64,000 nt of DNA. Source: Serratia grimesii NBRC 13537. Lineage in GTDB: Bacteria > Pseudomonadota > Gammaproteobacteria > Enterobacterales > Enterobacteriaceae. The stretch spans positions 186,001 to 250,000 of the forward strand of contig NZ_BCTT01000002.1 of NCBI RefSeq assembly GCF_001590905.1, written 5' to 3'. The notes below the pieces were generated by a model. That model saw only the letters and a program-made list of their open reading frames with translations. It was not told the origin of the DNA and did not search any database. A program made the position numbers and the translations under genes. Below are positions 8,488 to 17,738 of this stretch, piece after piece (positions within the stretch are counted from its first letter, which is position 1; the number at the start of each line of letters is the position of its first letter).

Positions 8488-8736
8488 ATGTTACGTGACC
8501 ATTTAAAATTAGATGACAGCGATACGCTGGAAAAAATCCGCAGTGTCAGTTTGCAAAATCAGGGCCAAGAAGAAATCAGTGAGTTTATCGTCAAGAACGC
8601 CCATGGGGCACAGGTTGGCAACGTCTCAGTCCATGACCATCTGAGCACTCGTCGCTCCTATCCAACCAGCTATCGCATTACCCAAACAGATATGGCAGGT
8701 CGCGTACTGGTCGATGCCATGCGAGACAGCTTATAA
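8488..8736 (+). CDS. Small hypothetical protein
   Basis: 82 residues, soluble, mixed charge, no signal peptide or membrane segment. A very strong ribosome binding site (GAGGAGG) sits eight bases before ATG 8488, which supports a real, well-translated gene despite its size. The 190 bases upstream are AT-rich and likely carry its promoter. No family recognised. Confidence 0.7.
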   Translation: MLRDHLKLDDSDTLEKIRSVSLQNQGQEEISEFIVKNAHGAQVGNVSVHDHLSTRRSYPTSYRITQTDMAGRVLVDAMRDSL

Positions 8737-8871
8737 CCTATAAATAACGCCAAGCGCCGTACAACTATTAATTACCCAAATAAAGACATCACCTGTTTAC
8801 TTTTACAGGGGTCGTTGCCATGGTTAACATAAATCCCAGGGAACTTATTTCATCCTTCGGCAAATAAACAT

Positions 8872-8900
8872 AATCCGACCCCGATTAACGGGGCCGGATT
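8872..8900 (-). terminator. Terminator of mppA
   Basis: The hairpin AATCCG.CCCCG/CGGGG.CGGATT has one internal mismatch and lies just past the mppA stop on the minus strand, followed by a moderately T-rich stretch. Confidence 0.6.
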
Positions 8901-8908
8901 AAATATGA

Positions 8909-10543
8909 TCAGTGCTTGGTAATATACATCGTCTGGCTATAGGCCACGTCTTCCGGATTGGTGATCGGGTAACCTTTCACCCAAGGTTTAATTAACCGGC
9001 CATTGGTGTACTGGTAAATCGGCGCAATCGGTGCTTGTTCAGCGATGATCTGCTCCAATTTGTTGTAATCTGTGGTCAGGGCCGCAGGGTTCGTTTCACG
9101 GCTGGCCTGCGCCAACAGTTTGTCGTAATCCGCACTTTTAAATTTGGCGATATTGCCACTGTGAGTAGAACTCAACAGCGACAGGAATGTCGATGCCTCG
9201 TTGTAATCCCCCACCCAAGAAGCACGCACTACGTCGAAATTACCGGTATTGCGACTATCGATATAGGTTTTCCATTCCTGGTTTTGCAACTTGACGTCAA
9301 TACCCAGTGTTTTCTTCCACATTGACGCTACAGCTATCGCTATCTTCTGGTGGCTTTCCGACGTGTTATACAACAGCGTCAGCTTCAGCGGATTGTTCGG
9401 GCCATAACCGGCCGCCTGCATCAATGCCTTGGCTTGGGCATCCAGCTCCGCCTGCGGTTGTTGCTGTAACAGGCTCACTTCCGGTTTAAAGCCGGCGGTG
9501 ACGTCCGGTGTGAAGTGATAAGCCGGTTTCTCACCGGTACCCAACACTTTCTCGGCGATAATTTTGCGATCGATAGCGTAAGACAATGCCTTACGCACCC
9601 GCACATCGTTAGTCGGCGCACGTTGGGTGTTAAAAGCATAATAGTAGGTGCCGAGCTGATCCGGGGTATAGACCTGGTCCGGAATGTCTTTCAGTAGCTT
9701 TTGATACATATTCTTCGGGAAAGACTCGGTGATATCGATATCGCCGGCCAGATAACGTTTGGTGGCGTTGGATTCCTGGTTGATCGGCACAAAAGTCACT
9801 TTGGTCAATACGGTATGCGCGTGATCCCAATAGTGTTCATTTGGCGCTAACACCAGCTTCTCGTTGACCACCCGCTCTTGCAGTTTAAACGCACCGTTCC
9901 CCACCAGATTACCGACCTTGGTCCAATCGTTGCCAAATTTCTCCACAACGGTCTTGTTCACCGGGAATAAACTGAAGTTGGCGGTCAGGCTGACAAAATA
10001 AGGCACCGGCTTGTTCAACTGCACTTTAAAGGTGTAATCATCCAGCGCCGTTACGCCCAGTTTGTCGGCAGGTAATTTACCGGCAATGATCTCATCCGCA
10101 TTCTGGATACCCGCCAGTTGAGCAAACCAGGCAAAGGGGGACAGGTTTTTTGGCTCGACCAGCCGTTGCCAGCTATAAACGAAATCCTTTGCCGTGACAG
10201 GGTCACCATTGGACCAGCGTGCATCTTTGCGCAGCGTGAAGATATAGGTTTGGTTATCCGTTGTTTGCCAACGCGTAGCCACACCAGGGATCACCTTACC
10301 GTTGGCGTCCTGATTCACCAATCCTTCGAACAAATCGCGCGCTAGCTGCGCTTCCGGCAACCCTACCGCTTTGATCGGATCCAGTGAGGCGGGTTCATCT
10401 TTAATATGACGAACAATTTCCTGCTTTTCCGCCAGAAGGGTACCTGGGGGAACCTGCGCGGCCATTGCGCTGTTCAATCCTGCGCCAATCGCCACTGCAC
10501 ACAATGCCAAACGAAAACCCTGTTGAATTTTTTTTCTCGTCAT
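8909..10543 (-). CDS. mppA: Periplasmic murein-peptide-binding protein MppA (OppA-like)
   Basis: 544-residue extracytoplasmic solute-binding protein of the peptide/nickel (SBP_bac_5) family. It has a cleavable signal peptide (AMA-AQ near residue 29) and the family pattern ..DEPASLDP..., WSNGDPVTAKDFVYSW and AFNTQRAPTNDVRVRKAL. OppA and MppA are close paralogues. The call of MppA rests on neighbours, since mpaA, the L-Ala-D/L-Glu epimerase, tpx and tyrR follow as around mppA in E. coli. MppA binds murein tripeptide and delivers it to the Opp permease. A second oppA-like identity cannot be excluded. Confidence 0.82.
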   Translation of the reverse strand: MTRKKIQQGFRLALCAVAIGAGLNSAMAAQVPPGTLLAEKQEIVRHIKDEPASLDPIKAVGLPEAQLARDLFEGLVNQDANGKVIPGVATRWQTTDNQTYIFTLRKDARWSNGDPVTAKDFVYSWQRLVEPKNLSPFAWFAQLAGIQNADEIIAGKLPADKLGVTALDDYTFKVQLNKPVPYFVSLTANFSLFPVNKTVVEKFGNDWTKVGNLVGNGAFKLQERVVNEKLVLAPNEHYWDHAHTVLTKVTFVPINQESNATKRYLAGDIDITESFPKNMYQKLLKDIPDQVYTPDQLGTYYYAFNTQRAPTNDVRVRKALSYAIDRKIIAEKVLGTGEKPAYHFTPDVTAGFKPEVSLLQQQPQAELDAQAKALMQAAGYGPNNPLKLTLLYNTSESHQKIAIAVASMWKKTLGIDVKLQNQEWKTYIDSRNTGNFDVVRASWVGDYNEASTFLSLLSSTHSGNIAKFKSADYDKLLAQASRETNPAALTTDYNKLEQIIAEQAPIAPIYQYTNGRLIKPWVKGYPITNPEDVAYSQTMYITKH

Positions 10544-10651
10544 TCTGATTCATCCCCAGTTAACCATCTGAATTTTTTATCTTATAGCACAAGATTAGAC
10601 TCACCTAGAGTTCAAGACGGACAAGATGCAAAAACTGGGGGCCAGGCAATA

Positions 10652-10689
10652 AAAAATGCCCGCACGACAATGTCGATACGGGCATTTTT
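10652..10689. terminator. Bidirectional hairpin terminator
   Basis: AAAAATGCCCG pairs with CGGGCATTTTT (10652-10662 with 10679-10689) and an inner CGAC/GTCG stem extends it. It can end transcription of the minus-strand gene at 10703 and is T-rich on both strands. Confidence 0.75.
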
Positions 10690-10702
10690 GTTTCAGCCGT
10701 TT

Positions 10703-11053
10703 TTATTCGTAAAGATGAATGCTGTTGATACGGTAGCTGAACTCTTCACCTTCTTCTTCATCAAAAATGGTGAAGAAACCTTTTTCAGCCAAAGGCTTGG
10801 CATAAATATCGGTTTTCTGCATCTGGCGCGATTCGGCATCGTCATAGCCATAATCGAGATAGAAGCTGTTTTTCTGGTAGTCGACGTGCAGGGTAAACGG
10901 ATAGTTTGACTCATCGCCACGCCCGTCGTCGTTCTTCACCACGCCAAACCATTCCCCCTGACGGATTTGGTTTTCCTCGTCCACGCCGCACAGCAGCGTA
11001 ATGGTATCCTTATCATTTTCGCTATAGCTGGCTACTATTCTGGCTACTGGCAT
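10703..11053 (-). CDS. Hypothetical acidic cytosolic protein
   Basis: 116 residues, strongly acidic (DEEEGEEF near the C terminus), no signal peptide, no membrane helix. It is rich in Tyr, Asp and Glu and probably mostly beta. AGGGGAT lies six bases ahead of ATG 11053. A solid terminator follows. It sits between mppA and a quinone-oxidoreductase-like gene. No function can be assigned. Confidence 0.7.
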   Translation of the reverse strand: MPVARIVASYSENDKDTITLLCGVDEENQIRQGEWFGVVKNDDGRGDESNYPFTLHVDYQKNSFYLDYGYDDAESRQMQKTDIYAKPLAEKGFFTIFDEEEGEEFSYRINSIHLYE

Positions 11054-11136
11054 GTTAAATCCCCTGTTTGGTTATTGGGTTAGCTTTGCCGATAGTATAA
11101 CAACAGCGGGAGAAATAGCGGGCGTGCTTTATGGCA

Positions 11137-12087
11137 TCACCAATCAATATTCAACACAGTTTTACCACGAGAGCCACCTGCTTTGCTTTGCGCCAGCATT
11201 TCCGGCGCCTGTTGAATAGAGACCAAACGCTCAACCGGCACCTGCAACTCACCACGCGCGACACTTTGTAACAGCTGTTCCAGTTCATCCGCGTTGATCT
11301 GTGCCTCAATGTTACCGCCCCGCAGGCCCTGTTGATGCAGTTGTTCAGGCGCAGTCGACCAAATGGTGCTTAAAGCCACGCCGCCTTTTTTCAAAATAAC
11401 CAGCAAGGCGCTGAAAGCCTCGGCATTGCTGACCAGATCAATCAAACCGTCTACTCCCAGTGGATACTGTTGGTGTAACTGCTGCTGCAACGGTGCTCGG
11501 TGATGATCAATTACCTCTTCGGCCCCCAATTCACGTAACGCGGCTTCGGCATCAGCGCCACCAGTAGCGATAACTTTCAGTCCCTGTCGTTTAGCCAGTT
11601 GAATGACAAAACGCCCAACGCCACCGGTCGCGCCCACCACCAGCAATATCGCACCGGCCGCCAATTGCAGTTTTTCAACCAGTTTTAATGCTGTTCCGGC
11701 CGCAGTAGGCAGTGCTGCGGCTTGGGTCAAGCTCACGTCATCGGGTACCCGCGCCAGTACCGCACGCTGATCGATAACCGCATATTGTGCATAGCTACCG
11801 GCCCCCACAATGCCAAACAAAAATTTCCCGGCCACCCGGTCATTCACGCTGAATCGAGTGACATCATCAGCGATCGCCTCAACCACGCCAGCACCATCGG
11901 TACCGAGTACCAGAGGGAAAACGTGCGGTAATTTCCCCTGCAAAATACCTTCAGCGACTCGCCAATCAAACGGATTCAACCCGGCAGCGGCCAACTTGAC
12001 CAGTATCTGCCCGGGTTGTGGTACCGGTTTGGCGATCTCTACCTGTTCTGGCGAAGTGCCGAGCTGCTTAACTGCAATGGCTTTCAT
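11137..12087 (-). CDS. Zinc-independent NADP(H)-dependent quinone oxidoreductase-like enzyme (MDR family)
   Basis: 316-residue medium-chain dehydrogenase/reductase. The N-terminal GroES-like domain has GLNPFDWRVAEG and LGTDGAGVVEA; the Rossmann domain has the nucleotide fingerprint VVGATGGVGRFVIQLA near residue 150. The structural zinc Cys cluster of alcohol dehydrogenases is absent, typical of quinone reductases and enoyl reductases. Substrate not predictable. Monocistronic; not part of the conserved E. coli order here. Confidence 0.85.
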   Translation of the reverse strand: MKAIAVKQLGTSPEQVEIAKPVPQPGQILVKLAAAGLNPFDWRVAEGILQGKLPHVFPLVLGTDGAGVVEAIADDVTRFSVNDRVAGKFLFGIVGAGSYAQYAVIDQRAVLARVPDDVSLTQAAALPTAAGTALKLVEKLQLAAGAILLVVGATGGVGRFVIQLAKRQGLKVIATGGADAEAALRELGAEEVIDHHRAPLQQQLHQQYPLGVDGLIDLVSNAEAFSALLVILKKGGVALSTIWSTAPEQLHQQGLRGGNIEAQINADELEQLLQSVARGELQVPVERLVSIQQAPEMLAQSKAGGSRGKTVLNIDW

Positions 12088-12296
12088 GATGTACTCCCGT
12101 TTATCTATTCACGATAGAACCAGTGTAGCGAAGACAATGTCGTCCAACAGTCAGCAATAATCAGATTCACTGTTCGAGTATTTAGGACAATTGATTTTTA
12201 TCACTGGTGAGAAATTGCTCTGGGAAAGTTAAGCTAAAGCGTAATACACTGAATAAAATGATAATCACTCTCGACCTTTAAATCAGGGACCACACC

Positions 12297-13004
12297 ATGA
12301 TCCAGCATCGACCGCGCAGTGAACGTGGCCAATTGGCCGTTGCAGGAGAGAATTACGGCAGTTCGTTGTTGGGCGCGCCGCTCCTCTATTTCCCGGCGGC
12401 CGTCAGCGGCCCGGAAACCGGGCTGATTATCGCGGGCACCCACGGTGATGAAGGTGCCGCTATTGTTACGTTGTCGTGTGCACTACGCAGCATCGCGCCA
12501 AATCAATTGCGCCATCATGTTGTGCTGGCGGTCAATCCCGACGGTTGTCAACTTGGGCTACGCGCCAATGCCAACGGAGTGGATCTCAACCGTAATTTCC
12601 CCGCGGCCAACTGGCGTTCCGGCGATACGGTTTATCGCTGGAACAGCGCGGCAGAAGCGCGGGATGTCAAACTCTCTACCGGAGGGCGCCCAGGCTCCGA
12701 ACCGGAAACTCAGGCACTCTGCCATCTGATCCATCGGCTGAAGCCACACTGGGTAGTGTCGTTCCACGAACCTTTAGCCTGTATTGAAGACCCAGCCAGC
12801 TCGCGGCTTGGCGTTTGGCTTTCGCATAAGTTTGCCTTACCGCTGGTAACCAGCGTTGGCTACGAGACGCCAGGATCATTCGGCAGTTGGTGCGCCGACC
12901 TGTCACTGCCCTGTATTACCGCAGAGTTCCCGCCAATATCAGCCGATGCCGCCAGTGAGAAATATCTCGACGCCATGGTTGAATTGCTGACTTACCCGGG
13001 CTAA
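12297..13004 (+). CDS. mpaA: Murein tripeptide amidase MpaA
   Basis: 235-residue M14-type zinc carboxypeptidase of murein recycling that cuts the gamma-D-Glu-meso-diaminopimelate bond in free murein tripeptide. Zinc ligands are visible as His49 and Glu52 (GTHGDEG) and the later His in SFHEPL; the arginine patch GVDLNRNFP follows the first ligands. The predicted catalytic Glu lies in TAEFPP near the C terminus. It is convergent with the L-Ala-D/L-Glu epimerase gene, whose substrate it releases. Confidence 0.93.
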   Translation: MIQHRPRSERGQLAVAGENYGSSLLGAPLLYFPAAVSGPETGLIIAGTHGDEGAAIVTLSCALRSIAPNQLRHHVVLAVNPDGCQLGLRANANGVDLNRNFPAANWRSGDTVYRWNSAAEARDVKLSTGGRPGSEPETQALCHLIHRLKPHWVVSFHEPLACIEDPASSRLGVWLSHKFALPLVTSVGYETPGSFGSWCADLSLPCITAEFPPISADAASEKYLDAMVELLTYPG

Positions 13005-13010
13005 TACCGG

Positions 13011-13982
13011 CTATGGGGCGAGATTAATCGCCCCACATTCAAAATCCAGCCCAGGTTCAACATCCTTCGCCAACCAGGTCGGCCCGTCCAAATCGACAAA
13101 ACGTGCCCCCGGGGCCAGCGGCAACGCAGCCTTGATCGCCCGCGAGGTGCACAGCATGCAGCCCAGCATAATGGCAAAGCCCTCTTCCCGCGCTTGCTCG
13201 GCCAGCGCCAACCCTTCCGTCAAGCCACCGGTTTTGTCCAGCTTGATATTGACCATTTGATAGCGGCCAGCCAATTTGGCTAGATCACTGCGGGTATGGC
13301 AGCTCTCATCAGCACAAATAGGCAACGGATGAATAAAGTTTTCTAGCGCGCTGTCATCCGTCGCCGGCAGCGGTTGTTCCAGCATCGCCACACCCAAATC
13401 CGCCAGCAGTTGGCAACGGGACGCCAGACCTTCCACTTGCCACGACTCATTGGCGTCGACAATCAATGTCACATCTGGCACCGCCGCACGGATCGCCACC
13501 AATCGTTCGCTGATCAAATGGTTGTCTAGTTTGATCTTCAGCAATCGAGCACCTTGCTGCTCGAGTTCACGTGCGGCAAAAGCCATCGCTTCCGGCGAAC
13601 CGATACTGACGGTTTGCGCCATCAAAATGCGCTCCGGTTCTGTAATACCACTGCGTTGCCAAAGGTTCTGACCATTCAATCGGCATTCCAAATCCCACAA
13701 TGCGGAGTCGACTGCATTACGCGCAGCACCAGCCGGCATTAGGGCCTGCAAGTGCTCACGTGTCACACCTTGTTCGACAGCCACTGCCACTTCAGCAAGC
13801 TGTGCCATCACCGAAGTTTCACTTTCACCGTAACGGGGATATGGCGTACATTCACCAATGCCACGCACGCCCTGCTGTTCAATTTCGACCACCACCACTT
13901 TGGCTTCAGTACGGCTGCCGCGGGCAATAACAAAGGCAGTATGCAACGGCCAGGCTTCTGGGTAAAAACGCATGCTTCTCAT
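13011..13982 (-). CDS. ycjG: L-Ala-D/L-Glu epimerase (YcjG/AEE, enolase superfamily)
   Basis: 323 residues from ATG 13982, which has AGGAG eight bases upstream and matches the E. coli N terminus; a longer frame to 14045 lacks support. Muconate-lactonizing subgroup of the enolase superfamily: catalytic lysines in KIKLDNH and NIKLDKTGG, metal ligands in VDANESW, EQPLP and CADESCH. It epimerises L-Ala-D-Glu from recycled murein so that it can be hydrolysed. It works with MppA and MpaA, both encoded nearby. Confidence 0.93.
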   Translation of the reverse strand: MRSMRFYPEAWPLHTAFVIARGSRTEAKVVVVEIEQQGVRGIGECTPYPRYGESETSVMAQLAEVAVAVEQGVTREHLQALMPAGAARNAVDSALWDLECRLNGQNLWQRSGITEPERILMAQTVSIGSPEAMAFAARELEQQGARLLKIKLDNHLISERLVAIRAAVPDVTLIVDANESWQVEGLASRCQLLADLGVAMLEQPLPATDDSALENFIHPLPICADESCHTRSDLAKLAGRYQMVNIKLDKTGGLTEGLALAEQAREEGFAIMLGCMLCTSRAIKAALPLAPGARFVDLDGPTWLAKDVEPGLDFECGAINLAP

Positions 13983-14206
13983 AGCGGCTCCTGGGCGGAA
14001 ATAGCGCATAAAGTCGGACAGATGCGCGGGCGGTTTTTTCGACACACTCTAATATATACAACTATTTAGCAAACTTTATATATCCAACCCACAATTGTTG
14101 ACATAAACTGAGGCCAGGGTGTGAACCTAATGTTAAACACGGGCCGGAAGGCACGTCTATTAGGCTCATGCCCTTTGTACGTACCCAAAATAAAGGAATC
14201 AAGCTA

Positions 14207-14710
14207 ATGACTCAGACAGTACATTTTCAAGGTAACCCGGTAAGCGTTGCAGGCCACCTGCCACAATCAGGCGAACAAGCCAAAGCCTTCTCACTGGTTG
14301 CCAAAGACCTGTCAGACGTAGCGCTGAGCAGCTTCGCAGGGCAACGTAAAGTCCTGAACATTTTCCCAAGTATTGATACCGGCGTTTGCGCGGCGTCAGT
14401 ACGCAAATTCAACCAACTGGCCAGCGGTCTGGATAATACCGTTGTGCTGTGCATTTCGTCTGATCTGCCATTTGCACAATCACGTTTCTGTGGCGCAGAA
14501 GGCCTGAGCAACGTTGTTACTTTGTCTACCCTGCGTGGTGCAGAGTTCAAACAGGCTTACGGTGTTGAAATCGCTGAAGGTCCATTGGCGGGTCTGACTG
14601 CACGCGCGGTTGTGGTGTTGGATGGCCAGGACAACGTACTGTACAGCGAACTGGTGAATGAAATCACCAACGAGCCGGACTACGATGCAGCGCTGGCCGC
14701 GCTGAACTAA
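14207..14710 (+). CDS. tpx: Thiol peroxidase Tpx
   Basis: 167-residue atypical two-Cys peroxiredoxin with peroxidatic Cys in [15 protein letters not shown] (Cys61) and resolving Cys in SRFCGAEGL (Cys95). It reduces alkyl hydroperoxides with thioredoxin. The start is ATG 14207, preceded by AAGGA. Position between the epimerase and tyrR is as in E. coli. Two strong terminators follow. Confidence 0.97.
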   Translation: MTQTVHFQGNPVSVAGHLPQSGEQAKAFSLVAKDLSDVALSSFAGQRKVLNIFPSIDTGVCAASVRKFNQLASGLDNTVVLCISSDLPFAQSRFCGAEGLSNVVTLSTLRGAEFKQAYGVEIAEGPLAGLTARAVVVLDGQDNVLYSELVNEITNEPDYDAALAALN

Positions 14711-14713
14711 TAG

Positions 14714-14740
14714 AAAAGGCCGGCGAATGCCGGCCTTTTT
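14714..14740 (+). terminator. Terminator of tpx
   Basis: AAAAGGCCGGC/GCCGGCCTTTT with a four-base loop and a run of five T. Confidence 0.85.
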
Positions 14741-14748
14741 ACATTGAA

Positions 14749-14776
14749 ACGGGCGCTTATGGCGCCCGTTTTTTTT
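14749..14776. terminator. Second hairpin between tpx and tyrR
   Basis: ACGGGCGC/GCGCCCGT (14749-14756 with 14762-14769) followed on the plus strand by a long T run. It lies immediately after the tyrR stop on the minus strand and may serve both convergent genes. Confidence 0.75.
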
Positions 14777-16346
14777 ATTCTTCGCTTTCCCCTGTCGGCT
14801 TACGGCTACTTAAGCCATATTCCCGCAGTTTATTAGCGATCGCGGTATGCGAAACCCCTAAACGCTTCGCCAGTTTTCGCGTACTGGGGTAAGTACGGTA
14901 CAACCGTGTCAGCACTGAGCGTTCAAACCGTTTGCTGATGTCGTCAAGTGAGCCGTCCAGCACTTCGTCACCCAGTGACATCTCAACCTCAAACTCAGGC
15001 AATACAATATCTTGTGGACGTAATTCGAAGCCTTCCGTTTGTGTCAGCGCACGGTAGATAGCGTTTTTTAACTGCCGTACGTTGCCCGGCCAGCCGTATT
15101 TACTGAGGAAACTACCCAGATCGTTCGCCAGCTTTGGTCGTGCCACACCCTGCTCATCGGCAAAGCGTGCAACAAACAGCTCGGTCAGCGGCATAATGTC
15201 CTGCGGGCGTTCACGTAACGGCGGAATAGTGATGGTCAGTACGTTAAGACGATAATAGAGATCTTCACGGAACTCACCACGCTGCACTAACTCAGTCAGG
15301 TTTTTCTGCGTCGCGCAGATCACGCGCACATCCACATGCACTTCGTGTTCTTCACCTACCCGGCGGAAAGTACCATCGTTAATAAAACGCAGGAGTTTTG
15401 TCTGCATGCGCGGAGACATTTCACCGATTTCATCCAGCAACACCGAACCGCCGTGCGCCTGCTCGAAGAAACCTTTTTTGCCTTCAAGCGCGTTTGGATA
15501 CGCGCCAGCTGCATGGCCGAACAGCTCACTTTCCGCGACATCATCCGGCAGTGCAGCACAGTTCAGTGCCAGGAAGGGTTGTTTGCCCCGCGGGCTACGC
15601 AAGTGGCAAGCACGGGCCAAAATGTCTTTACCGGTACCGGTGTCGCCCACAATCAGCAGCGGCGCATCCAGCATCGCTAACTTGCGGGCCTGGTCCAGCA
15701 CGTGACGCATTTTGGGGCTGGCGGCGACAATATGATCAAACTCGGTATCGTCATTCACCGACAAATTCTGTAGCTGACGTCCCATACGTGCCGTGGATTT
15801 CAGCATCACAACCGCGCCTACGGCGGCATTTTGCTGGTTTTCGTCTTCCAGATAGATTGGAGTGATATCCATCAGGAAATCCTGGCTGCGAATCACAACA
15901 CGTTCAGATTGCGGCGTCGTCTGCTCGCTCTCCAACCAGCGGTTGAAGTTATAACCACCAATCAATGCGGTGGCCGTCTGATTACGGATCTTGTCTTCGC
16001 TGAAACCAAACAGTGCCTGCGCTGCCGGGTTAGCCAGTTCAACCTTGCCTTTCATATCAATTGAAAATACCGGTTCCGGCATTGACTCCAACAGTGCACG
16101 CAACGCACGGTGTTCACGCTCAGATGGCATGAAATTCACAGTACGAACATCTGTCACGCCGGCAATGCGGCGGATCTCCGCCATCAGCGCACGGAAGGTG
16201 TCAAAATCCAACTGGGAAAAATTGAGGTAAATGCGGCCGATGGGATCGATTTCGATGCCACGTAAATCGATGCTGCGCAATACCAAAAGATCGAGTAACT
16301 CTCGAGTCAGACCGAGACGGTCTTCGCAAAAAACTTCCAAACGCAT
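14775..16346 (-). CDS. tyrR: Transcriptional regulator TyrR of aromatic amino-acid metabolism
   Basis: 523 residues: N-terminal ACT domain (about 1-75), PAS domain (about 80-190), AAA+ domain with Walker A GDTGTGKD and the FEQAHGGSVLLDEIG Walker B region (about 205-430), and a C-terminal helix-turn-helix (KLAKRLGVSHTAIANKLREYG). The sigma-54 loop GAFTGA is replaced by GAYPNAL, as expected for TyrR, which acts on sigma-70 promoters. It senses Tyr, Phe and Trp with ATP. A TyrR-box-like palindrome lies upstream. Confidence 0.96.
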   Translation of the reverse strand: MRLEVFCEDRLGLTRELLDLLVLRSIDLRGIEIDPIGRIYLNFSQLDFDTFRALMAEIRRIAGVTDVRTVNFMPSEREHRALRALLESMPEPVFSIDMKGKVELANPAAQALFGFSEDKIRNQTATALIGGYNFNRWLESEQTTPQSERVVIRSQDFLMDITPIYLEDENQQNAAVGAVVMLKSTARMGRQLQNLSVNDDTEFDHIVAASPKMRHVLDQARKLAMLDAPLLIVGDTGTGKDILARACHLRSPRGKQPFLALNCAALPDDVAESELFGHAAGAYPNALEGKKGFFEQAHGGSVLLDEIGEMSPRMQTKLLRFINDGTFRRVGEEHEVHVDVRVICATQKNLTELVQRGEFREDLYYRLNVLTITIPPLRERPQDIMPLTELFVARFADEQGVARPKLANDLGSFLSKYGWPGNVRQLKNAIYRALTQTEGFELRPQDIVLPEFEVEMSLGDEVLDGSLDDISKRFERSVLTRLYRTYPSTRKLAKRLGVSHTAIANKLREYGLSSRKPTGESEE

Positions 16347-16646
16347 CAGTATTGGCCTTATCTCTGCAGGTGCGGGGATGACTGGCGATGATGATACTCT
16401 CTCACCCCAAGCGGTAGAAGCAATCTGTCAGCAAAAGTTGACAGAACTCTGATTTATCGCTGTTGTTGATGATTTTAAACGCAAGTGAATAACACCATCG
16501 GCGTCATTTTAGCTTATATGTAGAGTGTTATCACAATCATCAATAAATTTTCAGATAAATATAATGCATTTGCAGGGAGATCGTCTTTCGTCAAGCGAGG
16601 GTTACGTATTGGTGTTATAGAAGAAGGCTCGAGGGCAGAATAAAGT
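16347..16646. other. Gene-free stretch between ycjF and tyrR
   Basis: Holds the tyrR promoter and a TyrR-box-like palindrome near tyrR. The remainder is AT-rich and shows no open frame or other structure I can support. Confidence 0.6.
16425..16444 (-). promoter_or_regulatory. Candidate TyrR box (autoregulation of tyrR)
   Basis: CTGTCA-N8-TGACAG is a perfect inverted repeat about 80 bases upstream of tyrR. Read as TGTCAG-N6-TTGACA it keeps the invariant G and C of the TyrR consensus TGTAAA-N6-TTTACA and 8 of 12 positions overall. E. coli tyrR is autorepressed. Confidence 0.5.
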
Positions 16647-16670
16647 AACGGCGCCCAAATGGACGCCGTT
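16647..16670 (-). terminator. Terminator of ycjXF
   Basis: AACGGCG/CGCCGTT with a short inner pairing and a weak T tract on the minus strand, just past the ycjF stop. Confidence 0.55.
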
Positions 16671-16676
16671 GGCCGA

Positions 16677-17738
16677 TTATTTGGCTTTGTTGTCGCTTTT
16701 TTTCAGGGTGTCTTTCAATTGACCAACCAATTGGCTGCGGAAATCACCCAGTTTTGGTTTTTCCCCTTCCAGCCAAGGCAACGGACGGCACAACTCCATC
16801 GCCTTAATACCGAGTCTGGCAGTCAGTAAACCGGCACCGATACCCTGCGCTGCACGGGCTGACAGTCGGGCGGCCAAATCTTGCGACATCCAGTCCATAC
16901 CCACCTCACGCACCAGTTCAGACGCGCCGGCAAAGGCAATATTCAACAACACTAAACGGAACAACCGCAAACGACTGAAGTAACCCAGTTCAATGCCATA
17001 CAACGCCGCAATACGATTTATAAGACGAATATTACGCCACGCGATAAATGCCATATCCACCACAGCCAGCGGACTGACAGCGATCATTAATGTAGACTCG
17101 GCGGCCGAGCGGCTAATTTCACGCCGCGCCTGATTATCCAATACCGGCTGCACTAACTTGGCGTATAGCGCGACCACTTCTCGATCGTTTTGAGTTTCAT
17201 GCAGCGACGCCTGCCAACGTTGCAGCGCGGGGTGCCCCTGATCAAGACCTGCCTGGCGTGCCAGTTTTTCACAAAACTCACGGCCTTTACCCAACCCGTG
17301 GCTATGTAACAGCTCACGCGCAACATCTCGCTCTTCTGCACGCTGGCGCAAACGGTATAAACGGCGCCATTCGGTTACGACCGACCCCACGCCAGCAAAG
17401 ACGATCAAGCCGCCCGCCACACCCCCCCCCATGGCGATCCAATCTTGCTGGACCCAGGCGGTATGCACCCACTGGATACCCTGAGCCACCACGCTAATGC
17501 CGAACAACCCCAGCCCAGCGGTAACCATTTTGCGCCACAGGCTGCGTTTGGGTTTTAGTGCCGCGTTGATAATGCCTTCGGCGCGCCCTTCTTCCTCTTC
17601 TTGCTGTAACTCCGGCGCGGCAGGGAAAAAGTGCTCAGCCTGTTGCTCATCAAAGGCCACATTGGCGCGCAACACCGGTTCCTGCGGCGCTTGTAACGGT
17701 TCTTCAAAATCGATACGCGGTTTTATCGGCTCACTCAT
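16677..17738 (-). CDS. ycjF: YcjF, inner-membrane protein of the phage-shock region (UPF0283)
   Basis: 353 residues. An acidic, disordered N terminus (about 1-60) is followed by two membrane helices (about 70-88 and 100-118), then a soluble domain with conserved [17 protein letters not shown] and a C-terminal hydrophobic stretch. It accompanies the P-loop protein YcjX and is induced with the psp genes in E. coli; its biochemical role is not established. It overlaps ycjX by four bases. Confidence 0.94.
   Translation of the reverse strand: MSEPIKPRIDFEEPLQAPQEPVLRANVAFDEQQAEHFFPAAPELQQEEEEGRAEGIINAALKPKRSLWRKMVTAGLGLFGISVVAQGIQWVHTAWVQQDWIAMGGGVAGGLIVFAGVGSVVTEWRRLYRLRQRAEERDVARELLHSHGLGKGREFCEKLARQAGLDQGHPALQRWQASLHETQNDREVVALYAKLVQPVLDNQARREISRSAAESTLMIAVSPLAVVDMAFIAWRNIRLINRIAALYGIELGYFSRLRLFRLVLLNIAFAGASELVREVGMDWMSQDLAARLSARAAQGIGAGLLTARLGIKAMELCRPLPWLEGEKPKLGDFRSQLVGQLKDTLKKSDNKAK

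Noticed and set aside
16425-16444. Possible LexA box at the tyrR promoter
   Set aside because: The CTGT and ACAG half-sites are 12 bases apart instead of 8, so LexA would not bind; TyrR fits better.
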